Source of the DNA: Sanderia malayensis
Taxonomy: Eukaryota; Cnidaria; Scyphozoa; Semaeostomeae; Pelagiidae
Assembly: GCA_013076295.1 (NCBI GenBank)
Contig: RQOL01000374.1
Location: 3,276,743-3,340,742, forward strand
Length of the DNA stretch: 64,000 bases
Direction: 5' to 3'
The notes under the pieces were generated by a model. That model searched no databases. It was given only the letters and a program-made list of their open reading frames with translations, and was not told the origin of the DNA. Made by a program: the position numbers and the translations under genes. This document shows, piece after piece, positions 18,414 to 25,536 of this stretch (positions are counted from its first letter, which is position 1; each line of letters begins with the position of its first letter).

Positions 18414-18791
18414 TCAAAAATGATCATTCACCAACATATCTTCAAAAAGTCTCATGTCATCTATCTCGTCATCGTCGTCACTCGCTTGCTGATTCAGCCA
18501 CTTTTCTGTGGCCTTCGCACTAGCGAATCTGTTTGAGACGGCTTCATATCTGACGTTTCTCCTCCAATCCACGACGAGTTTCGCCGATCCTTTTTCTCGA
18601 ATCTCTTCTTTTAGTCTTTTGGCCATGGCATTAAATTTCTCTTTTATGACCTTGTCCTTCCACATTTCTTCGATTTCACTGCTGTGCACCAGAGAAGGTG
18701 CACTGCACTGCAGTTCCTCTGCCTTCGCGAGGCAGAGGATATAGTAGCCTGCGGGCACGTCTTTTGCTTTCTTGTAAATGTACACGCACAT
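18414..18791 (-). CDS. HMG-box-like protein (Maelstrom-type box suspected)
   Basis: About 125 residues from ATG 18791 on the minus strand, against all its neighbours. The segment AGYYILCLAKAEELQ, then IEEMWKDKVIKEKFNAMAKRLKEE fits the three-helix spacing of HMG boxes, particularly the N-terminal box of Maelstrom proteins (F/Y..F....PE...W......EKF..MAK..K). A basic centre (VVDWRRNVRYE) and a very acidic tail (SDDDDEIDD) follow. The codon just before ATG is preceded by a good splice acceptor (GATTTTTAG) and an exon-like frame lies upstream (18977-19090), so a two-exon structure is possible. The join as read is out of frame. Could be host-derived. Confidence 0.45.
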   Translation of the reverse strand: MCVYIYKKAKDVPAGYYILCLAKAEELQCSAPSLVHSSEIEEMWKDKVIKEKFNAMAKRLKEEIREKGSAKLVVDWRRNVRYEAVSNRFASAKATEKWLNQQASDDDDEIDDMRLFEDMLVNDHF

Positions 18792-18866
18792 ATTGCTAAA
18801 AATCACAAAAATATAAAATGAGTTAAAAGAAGAATAATTTAAAAACCTAATCCTAAAGCAAGTCAT

Positions 18867-18958
18867 TGAGCTATTGGAGCAGATGAGTAGTATATCAATG
18901 AAAGTTGAAGACATAGAGAAAGAAAGAAAGAAGGAGAAGTCGGTTCAATATGATTTGA
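18867..18958 (+). repeat. 92-bp copy of the TRAF-gene coiled-coil segment
   Basis: Identical to 17673-17764 except one base (TCGATG to TCAATG). It is in the same orientation, about 1.19 kb downstream, and placed between the exon-like segment and the HMG-like coding region of the minus-strand gene. It is too short to be functional coding sequence and looks like a templated duplication. Confidence 0.95.
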
Positions 18959-18976
18959 AAAAAAAAACAAACTTAC

Positions 18977-19090
18977 TTTTTCTTGTCTTTTTTTGTAGTC
19001 GATCGTGTCGTGTCTTGCAAAATTATGTGAATGAGTGATTTTTGAGTTAAGTGTGTCTCCTTTTATTTCCTTACACTGTGCATTGGCCAT
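18977..19090 (-). CDS. Possible first exon of the HMG-like gene
   Basis: ATG at 19090 (MANAQCKEIKGDTLNSK) opens a frame that runs to a canonical donor GTAAGT (18976-18971 on the minus strand). The nearest acceptor is the one before 18791. The two frames do not match at that junction, so either a base is missing, a different acceptor is used, or this exon belongs elsewhere. Confidence 0.3.
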
Positions 19091-19126
19091 TGTAACTCAA
19101 AACAAACATTAATGGTGGCGGCTGAT

Positions 19127-19450
19127 GAAAGTAGTTACCCAAGTTTTTTCCCCATGTTATTTGCTTACCATAGCTAATGGAGCTAATGATTTGACGATGA
19201 TGAGGATCATGCGATGTTCTGAGCGTGTGATGTTCTAAAAACGGATAGGAACAAAGGTGAAAGAGCAAAAGTCAAAGAGCAAAGGTGCAAGAATAATGGT
19301 TAGGGTGTATGTTGATTGATGAAATCGAGAACAAAGAATAACGGTTAGGGTGTATTTTGACTGATGAAATTTGTCCCAAGTTTTTTTCCCAAGGTATTTG
19401 CTTACCATAGCTAATGGACTTTGGAATTCTAAAAGTAGAAATGATTGATT
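19127..19450. repeat. Duplicated non-coding block upstream of the 384-residue gene
   Basis: CCCAAGTTTTTTCCC..TATTTGCTTACCATAGC occurs at 19138-19175 and again at 19375-19413. GGTTAGGGTGTAT..GATGAAAT occurs at 19298-19324 and 19341-19369. It is a small tangle of direct repeats in the spacer before the next gene, with no coding sequence. The spacer could hold promoter elements. Confidence 0.6.
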
Positions 19451-19581
19451 GCAAAAAAAAAAGATGAGTTTTGATTTGAGATTTGAAATACAATTGTTGG
19501 TGAAGCTTTAAATACGCTTGTCAGTATTGAAGGGAGCACATTTGCACAAACTACGCTTGAAGTCAGACATCATCCAACAAG

Positions 19582-20736
19582 ATGCCGTTCGCGAAGAAAG
19601 TAGCTGAAAACGGAAGGACCTTTCAAGATGAAGGCATGTTGAATTTTTCAGAGTATTCAACCGACGAAAGAAAGGTGGTGTGTATTGTAGCGCCATATCA
19701 ACTGGCAGATGCGATCACCGACATCATTCAAGCAGATCTACCGCAACCCCTGGCAATAAAGAAATCATTTGCGGAACTGCGAGTGACAATGGGGTTTACG
19801 GTCTGTATTGATAAATTTGTTAATTTATCGTATGCGATTAAAGTAAAGGAGATAATGTTGATGTGTTGTCGTAGGAGTGTAGATAAAGAACAGCTCTTAA
19901 GATATTATAGAAACGAGTTAATGGCGAGTATGCGTAAGAGAAAGTTTACGGAAATGCAAATGGTTTTAATAAAAATTATGTTTCCGAACACAGCTCAGTT
20001 AGAGAAAATGAAATATTTTTATGCAAATACTGATTTTGCTGTGATTAAACTCGAGGAAAATGTAGAGTACTCGAAAGTAGAGAGTAAGAAAAGGCTGTTT
20101 AAGGCAATAGAGAAGGAGTTTGTAAATGCAAGTAAGAGAATTAAAGTAGACGAAGCTACGCAGCAAAATAATGAGATAGAAGTAACAGATCCTCCGAAGG
20201 ATCCACGAAAGAGACCTCTTGATCTATCGAGATGTAAGTTGAAAACGTTAAATGACAACACTAAAATAAAACCGAAAACGGTGAAGCCTGTAGCTAGAGT
20301 TGCCTCAAAAACAATTGCTAATGCACCAGAATTGAAGCCGGATCCGAATTCATTTGTCGTTGAGGAGACAAATATAACGAACCGAAAGGTTGAAGATGAA
20401 AATGCAGTAGCAAATTTGTTCGACGATATGCTACTACCGCTAATAGACGAGTCGCATTCACCGCCTGCGGATGTGTTCGGGGATTTCGATCTAGCAGACA
20501 TAGTGTTCCCGAATGAAGCAAACGAACGTGAAGTGAAGGGAAGCGGCGCGACAAATATTCCGAATAATGCAAAATCAGTTGCTTTCGACAATGAAAATGA
20601 GAGAAAGAAGAAAAGAATTCATCGCGGAAAAGGAAAAGGTTCGAGTTTTGCCAAGTTAGTTCAAAGGCAAAGAGAAAGTCAACTACTGTCTTCAGACTCC
20701 TCGTCATCATCGGACGACTCATCAGATGAAGAGTGA
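19582..20736 (+). CDS. Nuclear-type Polinton protein, paralogue of the 23903 gene
   Basis: 384 residues from ATG 19582. Residues 1-170 match the protein at 23903-24901 in layout. Both begin MP..KK....R.F..EGM.N...S..E......APY/LPY. Both later have M.FP..AQL.K.K.F..NTDF.V. The rest is disordered, with basic NLS-like runs (RKKKRIHRGKGKG) and an acidic Ser tail (SSSSDDSSDEE). No catalytic motif is visible. Two paralogues in the same element suggest duplication of a core structural or DNA-handling gene, with this copy having gained a long nuclear tail. No known family is recognised. A TTTAAATA at about 19508 may be its TATA element. Confidence 0.75.
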   Translation: MPFAKKVAENGRTFQDEGMLNFSEYSTDERKVVCIVAPYQLADAITDIIQADLPQPLAIKKSFAELRVTMGFTVCIDKFVNLSYAIKVKEIMLMCCRRSVDKEQLLRYYRNELMASMRKRKFTEMQMVLIKIMFPNTAQLEKMKYFYANTDFAVIKLEENVEYSKVESKKRLFKAIEKEFVNASKRIKVDEATQQNNEIEVTDPPKDPRKRPLDLSRCKLKTLNDNTKIKPKTVKPVARVASKTIANAPELKPDPNSFVVEETNITNRKVEDENAVANLFDDMLLPLIDESHSPPADVFGDFDLADIVFPNEANEREVKGSGATNIPNNAKSVAFDNENERKKKRIHRGKGKGSSFAKLVQRQRESQLLSSDSSSSSDDSSDEE

Positions 20737-20849
20737 ACGATAAAACATTTATGATTTGAATATATTTTAGAAATAAGTTGATTAAGATATGTATGTATAT
20801 AAGAATGTGATTGAAATGTGTTAGTGAAAAAGTATTTGATGTTGTTTTA

Positions 20850-21335
20850 ATGTGTGACTCTTTGAAAAAGCGAGAACAGCAAATGTTGACAAGCATTTGT
20901 TTAACCGAAAATGAACCGACAGATTTGAAAAGCGCGTTTATATTTTTGAAAACGTGTTTATGTTATACAAATTGGTTAGATATTGAAATGATAAAAGAAG
21001 CACATTCATATGTAATGAAAAAGCAAAGTACATCGCAATTTTCACGAAATGTGAGGTGTACAAAATTTGAAGGGAAAGTGTTTTATTATTGTCATCCGCA
21101 TAATATAGAAATGGAGTTACAAAGGCTCGTCACCTGACAGAAAAGCCTACAATCATGGGAATTTATAATAAGGTTTTTATGGATTCATCCATTTGCAGAT
21201 GGAAACGGGAGATTAGCAAAGTTGTTATATTATTTTTTATCACAAGAATTGAAAATTTGGGATGATCAAGGAGAATTTATTCGACAATGTAGAAAACTCC
21301 AAAATAAAATGATAAAAGACGGAAGTTTGGTATAG
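20850..21335 (+). pseudogene. Fic-domain protein with one in-frame stop
   Basis: Continuous frame of 161 codons apart from a single TGA at 21135-21137. The Fic signature HPFADGNGRLAK is at 21186-21221, matching H.F.(D/E)GNGR..R except that the last Arg is Lys. Upstream helices (LDIEMIKEAHSYVMKK, FEGKVFYYCHPHNIEMELQRL) fit the Fic core order. Fic enzymes usually transfer AMP from ATP to Ser/Thr/Tyr hydroxyls of target proteins. No inhibitory (S/T)XXXE(G/N) helix is obvious. ATG 20850 is chosen because the frame upstream has only TTG. The stop may be a real nonsense mutation or a sequence error; the protein as written lacks its active site. Whether it is a captured bacterial-type or animal Fic is open. 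Confidence 0.8.
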
Positions 21336-21345
21336 GACTTCACAC

Positions 21346-21750
21346 ATGAAAATGGAAGGTGTTCCGGTGTATGCGTTGGTAAATTATAATAAAAAGCGAA
21401 TTTGTAAAGAGAATTTAATTGATTTGATAAGGTATTTGTGTGGAAAATTTGAAAAGGTGAAATCGAAATACAAAGGGAGATTTGAAATATACGATAACAC
21501 TGGTCAAGTGGTTAATTTATATTCGCCTGAAGAATGGGATGATAAGGATCGACTGAATGATGATATGGGCATTGTGAAATTGATTCGGCCTAACACTCCG
21601 AGTGAGTGTTATGAAAATTTGCTCGTTACAAATTGGATTCTAGTGGGAAAGCAAATGATTCGAGATGGAATAATTGCACGAATTCAATTAAGTTCAGGCT
21701 TTAATATGGACAATAGTTTGCGAGTTGACCTTTGGTCGGTGGACATATAG
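21346..21750 (+). CDS. Small paralogue family member 1
   Basis: 134 residues from ATG 21346. The pattern VYALVNYNKKRI....L..L then GRFEIYDNTGQV, PEEWDD.., IKLIRP.T.SE, NWILVGKQMIRDG is shared with the genes at 21973 and 22521 (VFARVQYDRK / VYAFLRYNKKK; GEFALYDG / ETFALHDG; PETWQ; L.IKRP.T; SCWLVQEGQM / SSWLLQDDRM). It therefore belongs to a tandem family of about 130-150 residues with alternating strands. Function unknown. The sequence right after it (21766-21896) repeats its 3' third. Confidence 0.65.
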   Translation: MKMEGVPVYALVNYNKKRICKENLIDLIRYLCGKFEKVKSKYKGRFEIYDNTGQVVNLYSPEEWDDKDRLNDDMGIVKLIRPNTPSECYENLLVTNWILVGKQMIRDGIIARIQLSSGFNMDNSLRVDLWSVDI

Positions 21751-21765
21751 GCTCGGCCTAAATAT

Positions 21766-21896
21766 TGATTCGGTTCGGCCTAACACACTGAGTGAGTGTT
21801 ATATGAAACTTTGTTCGTTACGAATTGGATTTCTGATGGAACAGCAAATGATTCGAGATGGAATAATTGCACGAATTCAGGTAAATTCAGGTTTTT
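21766..21896 (+). pseudogene. Partial tandem duplication of the 21346 gene
   Basis: Matches about 21580-21706 (TTCGGCCTAACAC.C.GAGTGAGTGTTAT ... CAAATGATTCGAGATGGAATAATTGCACG). It is frameshifted and has no start of its own. The second core copy in the window begins inside this segment (38815). Confidence 0.8.
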
Positions 21897-21972
21897 TACT
21901 TGAAATGTATGTATAAATATGGAGAAACATATTAGAATTTGTTTATTTGTAATATACAAAGCCAGGAAGAGG

Positions 21973-22434
21973 ATGAATGGGACTCCCGTTTTCGCTCGAG
22001 TTCAGTATGATAGGAAAATGATGACTGATGAGAAGTTATCAAGAGTAATTGAAAATTTTCGAGCAACGTTGGGCGAGTTTCCATCGGAAATTTCGGGTGA
22101 ATTTGCATTGTACGACGGAAAGAAATGGGTGGATGGAAAGAAGCCGGAAACATGGCAGCATACATTCGCTTCATCACAGCGTTTTGGTTATTTAGAAATC
22201 AAACGACCTGAAACGAGTGAAGAGGAAAAACAAGGATTGCGGTATAGTTGTTGGTTGGTTCAGGAAGGTCAGATGTTATATGATGAGGATGGAAATTTTT
22301 ATGACATGTTTATTAAGGACGAATTCAAAGGAGCTGTGTTCGTAGATATTCACACGATTCCCAACAAGTTTACATATAGTAAGAAGAAAGAGAAGAAAGA
22401 AGAACCAATGAGAAGACAAACTTTAAATGATTGA
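21973..22434 (+). CDS. Small paralogue family member 2
   Basis: 153 residues from ATG 21973, chosen because MNGTPVFARVQYDRK aligns with the starts of its paralogues; an upstream in-frame ATG at 21919 would add 18 residues. It has the family blocks GEFALYDGKKWV, KPETWQ, YLEIKRPETSEEEK and SCWLVQEGQMLYDEDG. The C-terminus is lysine-rich. The second copy (39023-39475) is frameshifted. No known domain is recognised, and the short strand-rich pattern could be a small beta-sheet fold. Confidence 0.65.
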   Translation: MNGTPVFARVQYDRKMMTDEKLSRVIENFRATLGEFPSEISGEFALYDGKKWVDGKKPETWQHTFASSQRFGYLEIKRPETSEEEKQGLRYSCWLVQEGQMLYDEDGNFYDMFIKDEFKGAVFVDIHTIPNKFTYSKKKEKKEEPMRRQTLND

Positions 22435-22453
22435 TAGGTGAAATGTATAAATA
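22429..22453 (+). promoter_or_regulatory. Degenerate TALE-type site plus TATA before family member 3
   Basis: TGATTGATAGG at 22429-22439 differs by one base from the TGATTGACAG sites elsewhere in the element. It overlaps the upstream stop codon and is followed after six bases by TATAAATA (22446-22453). Confidence 0.45.
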
Positions 22454-22520
22454 TAATGAGTAACTTGTCGTTGTTGTTGAATATAGATCAGATGTATATG
22501 AATCAGATAAAGAATAGAAA

Positions 22521-22919
22521 ATGAATGATGAACTTGTTTATGCTTTCTTGCGCTATAATAAAAAGAAAATAAGCGAACGGAAATTGTCGATGATGGTGGA
22601 AGTATTTCGTTGTATGTTGGGAAGTTTTCCATCATCAGAAAAAGAAACATTTGCGCTTCATGATGGTTGTCGATGGGTGGAAAGCTGCTTTCCTGAAACA
22701 TGGCAAAAGAACGATGAACACAGCGGATTGTGCTGGCTAGAAGTGAAAAGACCGTCAACGAAGGATGAAGATAAAGGTGGGTTACAAACCAGTAGTTGGT
22801 TATTACAGGATGATAGAATGATTCAAGATAAGAATGGGGAATTATATCTCTTGATGTTAGAAGATCCACAGTTTGCAGATAGTGTGTACGCTGATATTTG
22901 GTGTAAACGAATTGAATGA
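22521..22919 (+). CDS. Small paralogue family member 3
   Basis: 132 residues from ATG 22521, intact in both core copies (39573-39971), with only two or three residue changes. Family blocks: VYAFLRYNKKKISERKL, ETFALHDGCRWV, PETWQ, WLEVKRPSTKDEDK, SSWLLQDDRMIQDKNGELY and a final ADSVYADIW. Its conservation of frame in two copies while neighbours are broken suggests a real protein. Function unknown. Confidence 0.75.
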   Translation: MNDELVYAFLRYNKKKISERKLSMMVEVFRCMLGSFPSSEKETFALHDGCRWVESCFPETWQKNDEHSGLCWLEVKRPSTKDEDKGGLQTSSWLLQDDRMIQDKNGELYLLMLEDPQFADSVYADIWCKRIE

Positions 22920-23036
22920 AGAAGTAAACGATTAACGAGACAATGGTATAAACGATAAAACAATAGGGATTGGATCGAGTGAAGTAAAAGGATAAAAAGG
23001 AACGATAGTTAATAATAAATTAGTTCGTTAAAATAC

Positions 23037-23810
23037 ATGATGGCAAACGAATGTGAGCTAGATGAATGTCCAGCAAATCCATTGGGATTGGAAGGTGTTC
23101 AATATGAAATGGAAGTAAATTCAGGAGTATTTTGGAGGGAAGTTAACTCAAGCTATGAGGGAGAATTTCATATGTGGTTTGAGCAACTGAGTAAGATATT
23201 GCGATGTGTTGGGTTGGATTATGAGAAGCTATACGCGTCGATCCCATGGAAAGAATCGTCAAAGCCGTTAAAGAAGATAGTAGAAAACAGCCCGAGAGAC
23301 TGCAGAATTATAGTCTATTCGATTATTAGAGAATGGAATCGATTGCATAACGAGATGATGGACTATGAGGATATTGAATTGGTTATGGACAACATTTCTA
23401 AATGTAATCAAAATTACTCTCTTTTTAAGAGAATCGTTAAGTCGTTGAGAGAGTTTAAGGAGAAGTATAATAAGAGAAAACCGTTTTACTTTTGGTTTCA
23501 CATTTTTGATTTTGTAATAACGGAGTCATTTTCTAATGAATCGATTGACGAGATTGTACCCTTTTTTCATAACTTACATTATGAATTTGATGATTGTTGT
23601 TATGATGTTAATAGTATATCATTTAAGAATAGAGGGTTGCCAGGCTATTTTGAAAATGTAATGTTTGAGATTATGTATAATTGGATGCACAGAGACAAAA
23701 TGAAAGCAACAGTCGAGAAGTTATTAAATCGACTTGATGTAAGCGATATAGTAACGAAGTCTCAAGGAAAACCTGTGAGTAGTGAAATAATGAGATTTAT
23801 GAAGTATTGA
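23037..23810 (+). CDS. Conserved helical protein of unknown function
   Basis: 257 residues from ATG 23037; intact in both copies (40089-40859, 256 residues, one His fewer after GEF). Acidic N-terminus with GLEGVQYEMEVNSGVF, then mostly helical, with RDCRIIVYSIIREWNRLHNEM and KPFYFWFHIFDFVITESFSNE. No transmembrane segment, no catalytic motif and no family recognised. It lies between the small paralogue family and the nuclear-type core gene. Confidence 0.7.
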   Translation: MMANECELDECPANPLGLEGVQYEMEVNSGVFWREVNSSYEGEFHMWFEQLSKILRCVGLDYEKLYASIPWKESSKPLKKIVENSPRDCRIIVYSIIREWNRLHNEMMDYEDIELVMDNISKCNQNYSLFKRIVKSLREFKEKYNKRKPFYFWFHIFDFVITESFSNESIDEIVPFFHNLHYEFDDCCYDVNSISFKNRGLPGYFENVMFEIMYNWMHRDKMKATVEKLLNRLDVSDIVTKSQGKPVSSEIMRFMKY

Positions 23811-23902
23811 CGAAAAAAAAATGAAAAAATAAAAAATGTGTATTTATTGTCGGACTATGTGATATAAATGAAATGAAGAAGGTATATTATACACAGATAA
23901 AA

Positions 23903-24901
23903 ATGCCTATGATAAAAAAATTAACGCAAGACACTCGTTCCTTTGAAACGGAAGGAATGATAAATGTGAATATGTTTTCAGCTAGAGAAAAACAAACAAT
24001 TTGTTTCATATTACCGTACGAATGGATGAAATTTGCGATGGATATTATTAACAGAGAAAGTAAGCAAAAAGTGAAAATGCAAGTTAGTGAATCGTGCTTG
24101 AAATATCAACTGGGCTTTCAGAGTTTCATGAGTAAATTTGGGATGAGTATGTACGAAAAGGAATTTGAAGAGATTCAGGAAACATTAGGAAATAACCAGA
24201 AAGCAATCGACATAAAGAGTCTGTTAGAACTCTATGAAAAAAATATGAAGAAAAAACTGGTAGAGAATGATGTTGACGACATAAGTTTGTTTTGTACAAA
24301 AATGTTGTTCCCAACAAACGCTCAGTTAAGCAAATTGAAGTTCTTTTTTCAAAATACAGATTTTCAAGTTGTTGAAACGAATGAATTGTTACAGAAAGCA
24401 AATAAAGTTCGATATTTTACAGATAGTAAAAATTTGCAAGATGAGATAGATGAGAGAAGTGAGTTAGATAAACAGTTAAAAAAAGAGTTAATAGAATTAT
24501 TAGTAATTCGAACAGCGAATATTGCAGTTGCAAATGATCAGAGTATGAAGATGGATGAATTACAAAGACCGGCGAATGAAATGAAGCAAGAGCCGTTGAT
24601 TCAAAAAAAAATTTCAGATATTAATGCGATTTTGAACAGGAATTATTCAGATGCAGAAAAAAAGCAGGTTTTGGGGGTGGCCAGAGAAATTGTGTATGCC
24701 GAACCCATCCCAGATAGAGAAATAATTGATCAAATGTTCGATGAGGTAGTGGATGAGGAAAATATATCAGATATATTTGAAAAAGAAATGGATATGGCTA
24801 ACAGAAAAAGCAAAAGAGAGAATGAGATAGATGAAGAAACGATAGATGAGTTAATGCAATATTTGAATGAAACAACTAAAAGAAAAAAACAGAAGGAATG
24901 A
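23903..24901 (+). CDS. Core protein, paralogue of the 19582 gene
   Basis: About 332 residues from ATG 23903. That start is chosen because MPMIKKLTQDTRSFETEGMI aligns with the first residues of the 19582 protein; an upstream ATG at 23873 is in frame. Central block KMLFPTNAQLSKLKFFFQNTDFQVV. The tail is acidic with a final basic NLS-like TKRKKQKE. The stop TGA is the first codon of the TGATTGACAG element that precedes the next gene. In copy 2 this gene is split by two frameshifts (40952-41936). No recognised family; conservation of two paralogues suggests a structural or genome-handling role. Confidence 0.72.
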   Translation: MPMIKKLTQDTRSFETEGMINVNMFSAREKQTICFILPYEWMKFAMDIINRESKQKVKMQVSESCLKYQLGFQSFMSKFGMSMYEKEFEEIQETLGNNQKAIDIKSLLELYEKNMKKKLVENDVDDISLFCTKMLFPTNAQLSKLKFFFQNTDFQVVETNELLQKANKVRYFTDSKNLQDEIDERSELDKQLKKELIELLVIRTANIAVANDQSMKMDELQRPANEMKQEPLIQKKISDINAILNRNYSDAEKKQVLGVAREIVYAEPIPDREIIDQMFDEVVDEENISDIFEKEMDMANRKSKRENEIDEETIDELMQYLNETTKRKKQKE

Positions 24902-24936
24902 TTGACAGGTAAACATCAATTATAACGATATATAAA
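24899..24936 (+). promoter_or_regulatory. PBX-MEIS type site and TATA box
   Basis: TGATTGACAG at 24899-24908, overlapping the upstream stop codon, then 20 bases to TATATA/TATAAA (24929-24936) and a start codon at 24981. The decamer is the known optimal site for PBX with MEIS/PREP homeodomain dimers. The same arrangement is in copy 2 (41934-41943). Confidence 0.7.
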
Positions 24937-24980
24937 GCAATGAAGTGAAGGGAAAAGTAGTAGTAGTAGTAGCTAACAAA

Positions 24981-25448
24981 ATGGCAGCTGTACGTGTGTT
25001 TTATCAAAATGGTGTGGATGAAGGTTATATTCGATTGGCGATAAGAGTGTATCAATCACAATTAGATATTCCAGCACTGATGATTTATGATGAAAAAGGC
25101 AGGCGAATGTACATGAGTGTGAAGGCTCGCACTGGCCGTCAGATGTATGAAGTGAAGTGGGATGAAAATGAAGAAAAGGAAGAAAGTGCAATTATGCAAC
25201 ACTATGCGACATTGATCAGTTATGAAGAGCTCAGACAATTTCCAATGTTGGAGGGAGTAATGCAAAAAGTGAACATATGGACATTCGTATCGATGAAAGA
25301 GATGGATAATGAACTGAATCCTCATGCTCCTTCATTTATGACAATAGACGGTGATGACAGAATAACATTACATTATTATGTAGTAATAGAGAATGTACCG
25401 AGGTATTATACTCGTACATTTGTAGTAGCGAGTGATGCATCAACATAA
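24981..25448 (+). CDS. Small Polinton protein, possible distant paralogue
   Basis: 155 residues from ATG 24981 (MAAVRVFYQNGVDEGYIRLA); a GTG farther up is not needed. It has features in the same order as the small family (start with short strands, then IPALMIYDEKGRRMYMS, later LRQFPMLEGV and a VNIWTFVSM segment), but identity is low. The C-terminal part HYYVVIENVPRYYTRTFVV is strand-rich. Intact in both copies. Function unknown. Confidence 0.65.
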   Translation: MAAVRVFYQNGVDEGYIRLAIRVYQSQLDIPALMIYDEKGRRMYMSVKARTGRQMYEVKWDENEEKEESAIMQHYATLISYEELRQFPMLEGVMQKVNIWTFVSMKEMDNELNPHAPSFMTIDGDDRITLHYYVVIENVPRYYTRTFVVASDAST

Positions 25449-25536
25449 ACCGAAATGTAATGATGAAAATGTATTTTTTCTATAAAACCTTTCTTACTTA
25501 TACATGAAATTGTGAGCAAGTTATATTAGAATCAAA

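Noticed and set aside
20019..20591. 190-residue minus-strand frame rich in Ser/Phe
   Set aside because: Antisense shadow of the 384-residue gene, with no promoter or motif.
21135..21137. TGA in the Fic gene as selenocysteine or readthrough codon
   Set aside because: No selenocysteine insertion structure is visible, the position is not a known catalytic site, and other genes here carry plain nonsense codons.
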